Shown: positions 40,265-49,127 of the stretch, piece by piece | Layout of the letters: every line of letters begins with the position of its first letter | How positions within the stretch are numbered: the first letter of the stretch is position 1 | Origin: CAZUWH01 sp964624075 | GTDB lineage: Bacteria; Pseudomonadota; Alphaproteobacteria; Rhodospirillales; Rhodospirillaceae | Reading direction: 5' to 3' | DNA: 64,000 nt | NCBI GenBank assembly: GCA_964624075.1 | Contig: CAZUWH010000001.1 | Location: 1 to 64,000 of the forward strand | The notes under the pieces: model-generated | Databases searched by the model: none | Seen by the model: the letters and a program-made list of their open reading frames with translations, nothing else | What the model was told of the DNA's origin: nothing | Position numbers and translations under genes: made by a program

Positions 40265-41152
40265 CTAGCCGGGTCCATAGGCATAGGGCGGTTGGCGGCA
40301 GGCTGGCCTCGCGCAGGACCTGGAGAGAGTCGGGGCATGGTCGCGTTTGGCTAAGCGGTGTCCGTCTGCGTCAGCCAGCAAGGGATGGTGGTGATAGTCG
40401 GGAACGTCCAGCCCCAGTAGCGCCCGCAACAACCGGTGCACATGGGTGTGCTTCGAACAGATCGTTCTCCCGTGTCACCAGATTCACGCCTTGCAGGTGA
40501 TCGTCCACCGTCACGGCAAGATGATAGCTGGCAGGGGTATCCTTGCAGGCCAGGATGACATCGCCGGAAGCGTGCCGGGGTTGCCGTTCCGTTATGACGC
40601 CGCGACCGCGATGTCCGAACCACGCAAGCGGCCCGACCCGCGCCACGGCCTGCTCCATATCGAGTCGCAGGGCATAGGCCGCCCCACGGACCCGCCCGCT
40701 AGCCGTTCGTTCCGCTCAGACGACTCCAGGCGCTGGCAGGTGCCTGGATAGAGGGGGGGCCGTGGGGGAGGCGTGCCTCCCGTGGCGACCACCTCTTGGG
40801 GCCTGGATCTCCTTGTGGGTGCAGAAGCAGGGGTACAGTAGGCCGGCCTGATCCAGCAGGGTCAGGGCTGACTGGTAATCCTCCATGTGCGCTTGACTGG
40901 CGTCGAACCGGTTCTTCCCATTCCAAGCCAAGTCATGTCCGCGACGATGGCGGTCACGAAACTTTCGCGACAGCGGCTTGTGTCAATGTCTTCGATCCAC
41001 GGGAGGAACCACTCGCCTTGCGTGAAGGCAGACAGGGCCGCATAGGCGTGCCCCAGGTGGAGAAGCCCGGTGGGGCTGGGGGCGAAACGTGTGACACGCG
41101 GCAACCACTCTCCGTCCAAAGAGCCGGAAGGAGGATCGAACTGATGCGTGAC
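40265..41152 (-). pseudogene. gluQ: Broken glutamyl-Q tRNA(Asp) synthetase
   Basis: Residue stretches across three minus-strand frames give RVTRFAPSPTGLLHLGHAYA (class I HIGH-type motif), WIEDIDTSRCRESFVTAI, then after a frameshift YQSALTLLDQAGLLYPCFC, then GDVILACKDTPASYHLAVTV and DHLQGVNLVTRENDLFEA, and finally HHHPLLADADGHRLAKRD (KMSK-type LAKR). The enzyme charges the queuosine of tRNA(Asp) with glutamate. At least three frame changes are needed over 0.9 kb. It converges on rppH, stopping 4 bases after it. Confidence 0.85.
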
Positions 41153-41399
41153 AGGCTCAGGTGTTTCCTGTCTACGTTTCTTGCCAATGTTCGTGATGGT
41201 CAGCCCGTGCCTGGAAACGCAGGCCACCCGACCAGCTCCCCTTCCCCCTGGATGGGGGAGAGCTTTGGGGAATGTCTGATTGAGGGCGAACCAGGGTCGA
41301 GAGGAGGCAGGCTTTTCGGCTGGTTGGATTCCCTGGCGTGACTCACAGGGCGGCCGCCACCTCCTGGGATCCTCCAGATGAAGGAAGGCTTGTAATCTG

Positions 41400-41994
41400 T
41401 TATTTCCCCCTGGTGCGGCGGTTGAAGACGTACAACCCTACCACCGCCGGTGCGAACAGGAATGCTGTTGCGGGCAACGGAACCGGTGGGACGGAAGGAA
41501 CACTCCCCCGCAGTATAGCTGTTCTGCTTGAAGAAAGTGGTGCTGCTGAACAGCTCAGCCGTCAGGCCTTCGCCACTGACCTGATAGACGATAGTTTCGC
41601 CAGCCGTGAAACGCTGTCTTCCTCCCTAGGCGTTTGCTGTCGGGAAAGCCAATCCGATATCGGAGGCCTGTTCCGGGGCGCCCGCTGGCACCGTGACCTT
41701 TCCTGTGGGGCCGCCCTCCTGGATGGAACTCAATCCCTTGGCCTCTCCAGCGAAGGAAAGGAACAGTTTGCTCACGGATTCGTATGTACTGGTGGCGACT
41801 TACTCCTTGGCGGTAAAAGCTATGCTCAACGCGACCTGATCGGTGGCCTGATCACTGACGATAATGATCAATCAGTTTGCTGGATCTGCCCCGCTCACCA
41901 GATCCAACAATGCCGCCTGGGCTTGGCCCGATAAAAACACATCCCCTGCGACAACTAGAGCCCCCAGCCCCATCCTGCCACAAACGCGATTCAC
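41400..41994 (-). pseudogene. Broken PEP-CTERM sorting-domain protein
   Basis: A GTG at 41994 (AGGAG nine bases upstream) begins a signal peptide, VNRVCGRMGLGALVVAG through a GQAQA cleavage site. The C-terminal piece, ending at the TAA at 41400, is a textbook PEP-CTERM tail: VPLPATAFLFAP, a short hydrophobic helix, then a basic end NRRTRGK. Between them lie in-frame TGA and TAA stops and frame changes. Such proteins are cut and attached at the surface by an exosortase, so the genome once had, or has, that system. Confidence 0.82.
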
Positions 41995-42251
41995 CCCAGC
42001 CTTACTCCTGCCGCATCTCGAACGAGACCTGCCCATCGTAATACATCGCCTTGCCAGAATCAATACCCCGACGGGGTTCCCGGGGCGATCGGGGGCGAGA
42101 ATATCATCCCTGGCAAAAGACTCGCGACAAGGGGCCATGTCGCAACGTCGTTGCAAGAGGAGAGGGATATGTTATGCAATGCCGTCGTGCCATGCCTCCG
42201 GGCGAGGTACAACCTTTCCCATATCGCTTTGAGACGTTTCGAAAGCCAACG

Positions 42252-42848
42252 ATGACCCGGCGTTATGTGCTTCTTGACCGTGACGGTACCATCAACGTGG
42301 ACGTCCATTATCTGTCCCATCCGGACCAACTGATTCTGTTGCCGGGCGCGGCGGAAGGACTGCGACGGTTGCAGGTTTCGGGCTTCGGCCTGATCGTACT
42401 CACCAATCAGTCCGGTGTCGGACGTGGCTATTTCGATGAAGCCCGCGTGATGGCGATCCATGCCCACCTGACAGCCATGCTGGCTGCCGAGGGGGTGACG
42501 TTCGATGGTTTCTATGTCTGTCCGCATGGGCCGGAAGCAGGCTGCATCTGCCGCAAGCCGCGGCCGGGTCTAGTGGAAAAAGCTGCGGTCGAACATGGCT
42601 TCGACCCCAGGCAAACTTATATGGTCGGGGACAAACACGCCGACATTGCCCTGGGCCGGGCGGTCGGGGCCGTGACCATCCTGGTACGCACCGGTTATAG
42701 CGCCACAAGTGAGCGGGAGGGCGTCATCGTGCCTGACTTCGTGGCGGACTCCCTGGCCGAGGCGGCAGCCCTGATCGAAGGGTTCCCCCGCATGCCTGTC
42801 GCCCCCGTGGCAAAGAGAGCAGGGCCGGGGAAAAGCGTGAAAGGGTGA
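42252..42848 (+). CDS. gmhB: D-glycero-beta-D-manno-heptose 1,7-bisphosphate 7-phosphatase
   Basis: A HAD-family phosphatase in the ADP-heptose pathway for LPS core. Motif I is VLLDRDGTIN (Asp9), motif II VLTNQSGVGRG, the zinc loop CPHGPEAGCICRKP, and motif IV MVGDKHADIALG. The ATG at 42252 gives 198 residues; the frame is open upstream without features. rlmN follows 7 bases later. The 30-residue tail past AAALIEGF is extra. Confidence 0.93.
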   Translation: MTRRYVLLDRDGTINVDVHYLSHPDQLILLPGAAEGLRRLQVSGFGLIVLTNQSGVGRGYFDEARVMAIHAHLTAMLAAEGVTFDGFYVCPHGPEAGCICRKPRPGLVEKAAVEHGFDPRQTYMVGDKHADIALGRAVGAVTILVRTGYSATSEREGVIVPDFVADSLAEAAALIEGFPRMPVAPVAKRAGPGKSVKG

Positions 42849-42854
42849 AAGAAG

Positions 42855-44054
42855 ATGAACATGCATGCCACCGTCTCCAGTCCTACCTCCCTTCATGATG
42901 TCCCCGGGCGTGACGCCCCTCTCGATTTGGTCGGGCTGCTGCCAGCCGAGCTGACGGCCCTGATGGGCGCGCTGGGCGAGAAACCCTTTCGCGCGAGACA
43001 GCTCTGGCACTGGATCTATTGCCGCGGAGCGACCGGTTTCGACGCCATGACCAGCCTGTCTGGCGCCTTCCGTGCCAAACTGGCCGAGCGGTTCACCATT
43101 GGCCGACCGGCAATAAGCCGGACCCTGATTTCCTCCGACACTACCCGCAAATGGCTGCTGCGTTTCGTAGACGGACGGGAAGCGGAAACCGTCTATATTC
43201 CGGAAGAGGAGCGCGGGGCGGTCTGCCTGTCCAGCCAGGTCGGATGCACCCTGACCTGCCGTTTCTGTCATACCGGCACGCAGACACTGGTCCGCAATCT
43301 GACCGCTGCCGAGATCGTCGGCCAGTTTCTGGTCGCCCGGGATTCCTGTGGCGCATGGCCCTCTGCCGCCAACGAAGCCCGCCTTCTGTCGAACGTGGTG
43401 ATCATGGGCATGGGGGAGCCGCTGTTCAACTATGAGTCCATCGCCACGGCTCTGAAGATTCTCATGAATCCGGACGGCCTGGCCCTGTCGCGCCGGCGGG
43501 TGACCTTGTCCACTTCCGGCGTGGTCCCCCTGATCCGTCGGCTGGGGGAGGAGGTTGCCTGCAATCTCGCGGTGAGTCTGCACGCGGCAACTGATACGTT
43601 GCGTAGTCACCTCATGCCCATCAACAGGAAGTACCCCCTGGCCGCCCTGATGGCGGCCTGTCACGCCTATCCGCCGGCCAGCAATGCCCGCCGCATTACC
43701 TTCGAGTACATCATGCTCGATGGAATCAATGACAGCGCGGCAGATGCCCGTGCCGTGGTGCAGCTGGTCAAAGGGGTGCCGTGCAAATTCAACCTGATTC
43801 CCTTCAACCCGTGGCCAGGTGCGCTCTATGCGTGTTCAACGGAAGCGGCTATCCGTCGCTTTGCCGAGATCCTGAACGAGGCCGGCTATTCGGCGCCCGT
43901 CCGGGAGGCCCGAGGCCAGGATATCCATGCTGCCTGCGGCCAGCTTCGTTCGGACTCGCTGCGCGAGCGGCTGTCCCGTCACAAGGCCCGCCTTGCCGCC
44001 GGCCTGGTCGACGACGACCATGGACCCCGTCCGGGGTGGGAGAACGACTGTTGA
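42855..44054 (+). CDS. rlmN: Dual-specificity 23S rRNA / tRNA adenine C2-methyltransferase
   Basis: A radical-SAM enzyme that methylates A2503 of 23S rRNA and A37 of some tRNAs. The CX3CX2C cluster motif is CTLTCRFCHTG, the SAM-binding region VIMGMGEPLFNYE is present, and the catalytic methylated Cys is probably in IHAACGQL near the C-terminus. Length is 399. It follows gmhB by 7 bases. It converges on rsmD, with only 23 bases between stops. Confidence 0.96.
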   Translation: MNMHATVSSPTSLHDVPGRDAPLDLVGLLPAELTALMGALGEKPFRARQLWHWIYCRGATGFDAMTSLSGAFRAKLAERFTIGRPAISRTLISSDTTRKWLLRFVDGREAETVYIPEEERGAVCLSSQVGCTLTCRFCHTGTQTLVRNLTAAEIVGQFLVARDSCGAWPSAANEARLLSNVVIMGMGEPLFNYESIATALKILMNPDGLALSRRRVTLSTSGVVPLIRRLGEEVACNLAVSLHAATDTLRSHLMPINRKYPLAALMAACHAYPPASNARRITFEYIMLDGINDSAADARAVVQLVKGVPCKFNLIPFNPWPGALYACSTEAAIRRFAEILNEAGYSAPVREARGQDIHAACGQLRSDSLRERLSRHKARLAAGLVDDDHGPRPGWENDC

Positions 44055-44077
44055 CAGAAGCAGGGCTTGCCGTTGCT

Positions 44078-44674
44078 TTAGCCCACTTTCCTATCAGGCG
44101 CCCACAGGACCAGAACGGTGGCCTTGCCATGGGTCCGGGCGGCGGCGGGCTGGAAGCCNNNNNNNNNNNNNNNGGGGGGGGGGGGGGGGAACGGGCGACC
44201 CGCCTGCTGCTCGACGACACACAATGCGCCGGGTGCCAGCCAGCCAGCCGTCTGCAACGCGGTCAGGGCCGGGGCAGCCATGTCGTCACTGCCGTAGGGC
44301 GGATCGAGGAAAACCAGGGTGCAGGCGTGAACGGCACGGGGCGGGCGCAAGGCATCCCCGAACAGGATCGTGGCCTGTCTCTCCAGGCCAAGGGCGCTCA
44401 CATTGGCGTGTAGCATGGTTCGCGCGGCGGTGGCGTTGTCGATGAAGGTTACATGGGCTGCACCCCGTGACAGGGCTTCGAGCCCCATGGCACCGGTGCC
44501 GGCAAAGGCATCCACGACCAGGGCCCCGGGCAGGCTCAAGCCTGCGCCGGAGAATCGATGCGCGAGGATGTTGAAGATCGCTTCCCGGGTGCGGTCTGCG
44601 GTAGGCCGGATCGCCGTGCCGGCCGGCAAGGGGACGAGCCGCCGTCCCCGGAAGGCGCCGCTTACCAGACGCAT
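44078..44674 (-). CDS. rsmD: 16S rRNA (guanine-966-N2)-methyltransferase, with a gap
   Basis: Methylates G966 of 16S rRNA. The start MRLVSGAFRGRRLV is the family's N-terminus. The SAM site is VVDAFAGTGAMGLEALSRGA and the catalytic motif FLDPPYG. Near the C-terminus a run of 17 G/C bases and 15 N (44159-44173) breaks the sequence; flanks on both sides are in the same frame and on target (HGKATVLVL), so the gene is likely intact and the run of Pro codons is an assembly artefact or a natural G-tract. The start codon lies 13 bases inside the murU gene. Confidence 0.88.
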   Translation of the reverse strand: MRLVSGAFRGRRLVPLPAGTAIRPTADRTREAIFNILAHRFSGAGLSLPGALVVDAFAGTGAMGLEALSRGAAHVTFIDNATAARTMLHANVSALGLERQATILFGDALRPPRAVHACTLVFLDPPYGSDDMAAPALTALQTAGWLAPGALCVVEQQAGRPFPPPPPXXXXXGFQPAAARTHGKATVLVLWAPDRKVG

Positions 44675-45390
44675 GGCTGCGCTTCCGCCACGGCCACATG
44701 GACCATGGCGCCGACATGGCACCAGACCCCATCGTGGACGAGGGCGGCGAGCCGCCCCGCCTTCTCGGCCCGATCATAGAGGACCTTCAGACTGAGGGCC
44801 CCTGCAGGCGCGTCCACGAACAGCCGTGGGTGCAGAATCTGTACCCCCGCGAACACATAGAGCCCATCGCCAGATCTGTCCCCCGTGATACACCGTTCCG
44901 GTCGACTGGCGGCCCCAAGCCGGAAATCGCCGCGTCCGTCATAGCCGTGCGCTTCTGCCATCGGCACCAGCAGAAGCAGGGCATCCATGCCAGCCTCATC
45001 CCAGGCCACAGCCAGGCGGTGGAGGGTCAAGCGGTTCTGGCCATCGCACCACAGGGCATCGGCATTGGCAACGAAAAAGGGCGCCTGTCCCAGGAGGGGC
45101 AGGGCCTTGGCCACCCCGCCGCCCGTTTCCAGCACGCCTTCGGTTTCATCGGAGAACAGGAGCCGCGGCCGGGTGCGCCCGGCTAGGTGCGTTCGCAACA
45201 GCGGGGCCAGATAGTGCAGGTTGACAACGCACTGTTCCACCCCGGCGGCGGCGAAATGATCCAGGACACGATCAATAAGAGCGCGACCGGCTACCTGGAC
45301 CATCGGTTTGGGAAGCGTGTCGGTCAGGGGGCGCATGCGCCGGCCCAGGCCGGCGGCAAGCACCATGCCGCAGGTCGGGATTTCCGTCAT
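44662..45390 (-). CDS. murU: N-acetylmuramate-1-phosphate uridylyltransferase
   Basis: Converts MurNAc-1-phosphate to UDP-MurNAc in the fosfomycin-bypassing recycling route. It is a nucleotidyltransferase with the signature GMVLAAGLGRRMRPLTDTLPKP, then VNLHYLAPLL, ETGGGVAKALPLLG and VANADALW. The ATG at 45390 overlaps the amgK stop (ATGA), so it is coupled to it. Length 242 residues. Sequence alone cannot exclude a glucose-1-phosphate type, but pairing with amgK settles it. Confidence 0.92.
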   Translation of the reverse strand: MTEIPTCGMVLAAGLGRRMRPLTDTLPKPMVQVAGRALIDRVLDHFAAAGVEQCVVNLHYLAPLLRTHLAGRTRPRLLFSDETEGVLETGGGVAKALPLLGQAPFFVANADALWCDGQNRLTLHRLAVAWDEAGMDALLLLVPMAEAHGYDGRGDFRLGAASRPERCITGDRSGDGLYVFAGVQILHPRLFVDAPAGALSLKVLYDRAEKAGRLAALVHDGVWCHVGAMVHVAVAEAQPCVW

Positions 45391-46424
45391 GGCCTGGTGC
45401 CCCCGGCAGCCGGACAGGGCGGCACGCGCCGCAGCGGCGACGGCACATGCCGCTCGAACCAGGCCGCAACCGCCGCCAGGGCCGGATGACGACAGGCTCT
45501 TTCTAGAAGGCGCCATACCCGCGGAATGTGCTGCAAATAGGCAGGCTTGCCGTCGCGCCAGCACAGGCGGGTGAAAACGCCGATCACCCGGGCATGGCGC
45601 TGGGCGGCTAGCACGGCCCATGCGGTGGCAAAAGCCGCCGGATCGAGGTCGGGAAAGGCAGCGAGGTAGCAACGGGTGAGGTCGGCAGCCAAGGTCGGGT
45701 CGATGTCGCGGCGAGCATCCTCCAGAAGCGACATCAGATCATAAGGGACCGGACCGACCATGGCATCCTGAAAGTCGAGCAGGCCGCACGCCTGCACGCC
45801 TTGGTGTCCGGACAGACCCATGAGGTTGTCAACATGGAAGTCCCGCAGGATCAGTGTTTCCGGCACAGCGAAATCGAACACGTTGCGCCAGGCGGCTTCA
45901 TAGGTGGCACGAACCCCTTCCGTCACCGCGGCCCCGGTGACGGCGGGGAGATACCACTCAGGCAGCAGGGTGACGTCCGCCACCAGCTGCGCCGTGCTGT
46001 AAGCCGGCGTGTCCGGCGGGATCGCCCGCGGATGGCGATGCAGGGCGATCAGGACATTCACCGCCTGCTGGTACAGGGTTCTTTCATCGGCGCCGGCCGC
46101 AAGCAGACGGGTATAGGTGTCATCCCCCAGATCTCCCAAAAGCAGGAGCCCAGCTTCTGCATCCATGGCCATCACTTTCGGGACGCTGAGCCCCAGTCCG
46201 TCAAGATGACGGGCGATGCGCACGAAAGGACGGACGTTCTCGTGTGGTGGCGGGGCATCCATCAGCACCAGGCGGGCGTTGTCGGGTGCAGTGAGGCGTT
46301 CATAACGGCGGAACGAGGCATCGCTGCCCAAGGGGTACCGTTGGGCTGCTGCCAGGCCGTGGGCTGCAAGAAAGCGGCTGACAGCGGCCTGCCGGGCCGC
46401 GGATGCCGCCATCCCCGTCATCAT
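45387..46424 (-). CDS. amgK: N-acetylmuramate/N-acetylglucosamine kinase
   Basis: An APH-type kinase that phosphorylates MurNAc and GlcNAc at C1. SFRRYERL and LVLMDAPPPHENVRPF form the N-lobe, LLLGDLGDDTY follows, and the catalytic LILRDFHVDNLM and GLLDFQDAMVGPVPYDLMSL lie in the C-lobe. The ATG at 46424 follows AAGGA and overlaps the tsaE stop. Length 345. The tsaE-amgK-murU cluster is typical of alpha- and gammaproteobacteria that recycle MurNAc without MurNAc-6-P etherase. Confidence 0.93.
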   Translation of the reverse strand: MMTGMAASAARQAAVSRFLAAHGLAAAQRYPLGSDASFRRYERLTAPDNARLVLMDAPPPHENVRPFVRIARHLDGLGLSVPKVMAMDAEAGLLLLGDLGDDTYTRLLAAGADERTLYQQAVNVLIALHRHPRAIPPDTPAYSTAQLVADVTLLPEWYLPAVTGAAVTEGVRATYEAAWRNVFDFAVPETLILRDFHVDNLMGLSGHQGVQACGLLDFQDAMVGPVPYDLMSLLEDARRDIDPTLAADLTRCYLAAFPDLDPAAFATAWAVLAAQRHARVIGVFTRLCWRDGKPAYLQHIPRVWRLLERACRHPALAAVAAWFERHVPSPLRRVPPCPAAGGTRP

Positions 46425-46975
46425 AGCTGTTCCTTCCCGAGGAGGCTGGCCAGCCGATTCATACGCGCAGTCCATCGGCCGTGGCCGTGCAGATGGGCCT
46501 GCCGTTCCTCCTCCTGTCCAGTCGGGGTCAGGGTGATGTCGAGTCGATCCGGTGGTAGCAGCGCCCCCAGCCGTTCCGGCCATTCGACCAGGCTGATTCC
46601 GCTCCAGAACGCTTCCTCGACGCCGAGTTCCAGAGCTTCCTCGGGCGTTGTGAGGCGATAGAGGTCGAAGTGCCAGATCGTTTCTCCATCGAGAGTATCA
46701 TACGTCTGGACCAGGGTGAAGGTCGGGCTGGGAACTTCTTCCTGCGGACCGAGCACGGCCTGGATCAGGGCGCGAGCTAGGGTTGTCTTACCAGCCCCCA
46801 GAGGGCCAGCCAGGGCGATCACCGTTCCTGGCATCAATAGCCGTCCCAGGGCCCGTCCCAAGGCTGCCGTGGCCGCGAGATCCGGCAACGGGACGACGAG
46901 AGGCCTTGCGATCAAGGGGTCTGTGACGCAGAAGCAAGACAATGCGCCAGTCCTTCGCGATAGGTCGGATAGCAC
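46421..46975 (-). CDS. tsaE: tRNA threonylcarbamoyladenosine biosynthesis ATPase
   Basis: The ATPase of the t6A37-forming complex. The Walker A is LAGPLGAGKTTLARAL; SPTFTLVQTYDT and IWHFDLYRL give the conserved core, and WPER (VEWPERLGALLP) is characteristic of the family. The start at 46975 gives 184 residues and overlaps the 3' end of the SDR gene by 64 bases; a later non-ATG start is possible. It leads amgK-murU-rsmD with overlapping stops and starts. Confidence 0.92.
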   Translation of the reverse strand: MLSDLSRRTGALSCFCVTDPLIARPLVVPLPDLAATAALGRALGRLLMPGTVIALAGPLGAGKTTLARALIQAVLGPQEEVPSPTFTLVQTYDTLDGETIWHFDLYRLTTPEEALELGVEEAFWSGISLVEWPERLGALLPPDRLDITLTPTGQEEERQAHLHGHGRWTARMNRLASLLGKEQL

Positions 46976-47784
46976 AAGGAGACGCCAAGCCTCCGCTTGA
47001 GGCGGTCGTTGCGGACACGGCGGCTGTCGGTATAAAAGGTCAACGCCATGGGCGAAAGAGTCTGTCGGGCGTCTTCCCAGCTCAAGGCCGGCGGCAGCGC
47101 CCGGTGCAACAGGGTGGCGGCGTAGGCTACGACATCCTGAGGTGGTGCCGGTTCGTCATCGCAGACGTTGTAGGCCGTACCCGGATCGGGGTGCGCCATG
47201 GAAGCCTCCAGGACCGTGGCGAGATCCTCGACATGAATGCGGCAGGACACATGGCCGGGCTTGATGACCCGATGCGCCTGGCCTTTGCGGAGCGCATCCA
47301 CCGCCGACCGCCCTGGCCCGTAGATGCCGGCCAGGCGAAACAGATGGACCGGCAGGCCGTGCTGTGCCCACAAGGTGAGCCATGCCTGTTCCGCTTTGAC
47401 CCGCGCGATCGAGCGGGGAACGGTGGGGGTAAGAGGGGCGGTCTCGTCCACCCATGCGCCGTCGGTATTGCCGTAAACCCCGGTGGTGGACAGATACCCC
47501 ACCCACTGTGGCGCAGCCCGGACCAGGTCGGCCCTATGGATGTCTGCAACCAGATCCCCTGTCGCGTCTGGCGGAATGGATACGAGGACGTGGGTGACAC
47601 CCGCGAACAGAGAGGGCCAGAGCGGATGTTGGCGATCAAAGGGAACGATCATGAAACCATCCGTTCCATGGTCTGTCGGTTCCTGTTTCCGCACCGTGCC
47701 CGTGATGCGAAAACCACGCACCAACATCCGACGCGCCAGTACCTGCGCGCTGTAGCCAAGTCCAAAACAGAGCAGGCAGGCCAT
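46912..47784 (-). CDS. NAD-dependent epimerase/dehydratase family (SDR) protein
   Basis: The Rossmann fold starts LLCFGLGYSAQVLARRM, a YeeZ-like variant of the GxGxxG site. YLSTTGVYGNTDGAWVDE gives the Ser/Tyr catalytic area. RLAGIYGPGRSAVDALR and YNVCDDEPAPPQDVV are typical of extended SDRs. Length 290. The substrate is not known. It is probably the first gene of the tsaE-amgK-murU-rsmD run. Confidence 0.88.
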   Translation of the reverse strand: MACLLCFGLGYSAQVLARRMLVRGFRITGTVRKQEPTDHGTDGFMIVPFDRQHPLWPSLFAGVTHVLVSIPPDATGDLVADIHRADLVRAAPQWVGYLSTTGVYGNTDGAWVDETAPLTPTVPRSIARVKAEQAWLTLWAQHGLPVHLFRLAGIYGPGRSAVDALRKGQAHRVIKPGHVSCRIHVEDLATVLEASMAHPDPGTAYNVCDDEPAPPQDVVAYAATLLHRALPPALSWEDARQTLSPMALTFYTDSRRVRNDRLKRRLGVSLCYPTYREGLAHCLASASQTP

Positions 47785-48050
47785 GTCATGCCTCCATTAT
47801 GCCTCCCCGGGCAGCACCGGCACACCACAAAGACACAACCAACACGCGTGATAACGCGGGCAGCCTGACGCACTTTGCGGGACGAGGCAATCAGGAAAAA
47901 CAATATAAGCCGGGGTTCCCTCCGAGGCAACGATCCCTTGAGCAGCGATTCTCATTATGGGAATGACCCTGTCTTTGCAGAAGAGGCATCCCTGCACCTC
48001 CCACCCCCTGGAGGGAACACCCTCTCCATGCCCGGCGCTCGGGGAGAAAG

Positions 48051-48072
48051 CCTTGACCGATCACGGTCAAGG
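48051..48072. repeat. Hairpin with 9-bp perfect arms
   Basis: CCTTGACCG-atca-CGGTCAAGG. It is close to the larger hairpin and to the SDR promoter region. It may be an operator or half of a terminator, but no T-run follows. Confidence 0.7.
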
Positions 48073-48127
48073 CACCACACAGGGAAGGGATACAGGTATA
48101 AGCCGCAGCCACGGGATTCTTTCCTGT

Positions 48128-48186
48128 CGGCCTGTCCTGGTGGCACGCCCTGTCCGACGGACAGGGCGTGCCACCAGGACAGGCCG
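48128..48186. repeat. Perfect 28-bp inverted repeat with 3-base loop
   Basis: The arms 48128-48155 and 48159-48186 match at all 28 positions around the loop GAC, a near-uninterrupted cruciform of 59 bases. The core GTCCTGGTGGCACGCCCTGT is seen on each arm in opposite senses. It has no T-run, so an intrinsic terminator is unlikely. Confidence 0.95.
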
Positions 48187-48303
48187 AGTTGTTCCTTCCC
48201 GTGCCCCACATTGACGCCTCAGAATGATTGTAAACCCGTGTAAGGCAATCTAGCAAAGTAGAGATATCTTGTTCCTGACAAGCGCTCATCCCCTATCACA
48301 CCT

Positions 48304-48968
48304 ATGGCGGATTTTGACGCGCAGACTGGCAACTTTCCATCCCGTTAAACCGCAACGAAATAGAGATGCTAGAGAGCATCCAGACGCCGCACCACCTCGT
48401 CTGTGCCAATACGGACCTCATCACCGAAGGTGACGAAATACGGACGATTCTGATCGTGTGCAGAGGCGGGCCTTCCATTATAAACTGCTTGCTGACGGCT
48501 GGCGTCAGATACAGCTTTGTCGCCTCGGACCCGAACAGTTGACCGAAATCGTCTGCCACGTGCCACAGCTGGTGCAGGCACTGGGGCGTCTTTCCTTGCA
48601 GGAAGAGTTGATGTTGGCCGAACAGGTGATACGAATCGGCCGTCGTACCGTCTATGAATGCCTTAAACACTTTTTAATAGAATTACTTTCATGATTACAG
48701 CCTTTAGAATATACGACCATACCTCGTATGATTTGCCGCTGACCAAGGAGGTGTTGGCAGATGCGCTATAGGGCTATCCGTTGTTCATGTCAACCGTACG
48801 CTCCGGCAATTGCGCACCGACGGGCTTATCCAATTCAATGCCCGCCGCGTCGTCATTGCTGACGTATTGCGCCTGACGGAGGTGGCTTCATTCGAACCAG
48901 CCTATTTGCAACCTTTACGCTGTAGACATCTGGAGATGGTACAGATAGGATTCATAGATGCTATATAG
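48304..48968 (+). pseudogene. Broken Crp/Fnr-family regulator
   Basis: Pieces are IPLNRNEIEMLESIQTPHHL, FHYKLLADGWRQI (cyclic-nucleotide-like sensor fold), a helical link LSLQEELMLAEQVIRIGRRT, and the HTH ending YDLPLTKEVLADAL followed, after a TAG stop, by VVHVNRTLRQLRTDGLIQF and ASFEPAYLQPL. The order matches alphaproteobacterial Crp/Fnr regulators. Part of the sensory domain is deleted, and there are frameshifts, so it is not functional. Confidence 0.82.
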
Positions 48969-49127
48969 AATATCTTGCAGTAAGTAGCAACCTAAAAACG
49001 TATTTCAGCATAGCTATGAGAACGAACCTGGTCACAAGGAGGCAAGCAAACTCTTGTTGCACCCTCTTTCAATTCATGATTCAAATAAGGCCTGATAGTG
49101 TCATCGCGGTGGAACGAGAAGAGAAGA

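Larger units (their letters stand above)
47785..48303. other. Intergenic region with two strong hairpins
   Basis: No gene is visible. It carries CCTTGACCG/CGGTCAAGG (48051-48072) and a 28-bp perfect inverted repeat (48128-48186). The SDR promoter should be at its left edge on the minus strand. Confidence 0.6.
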
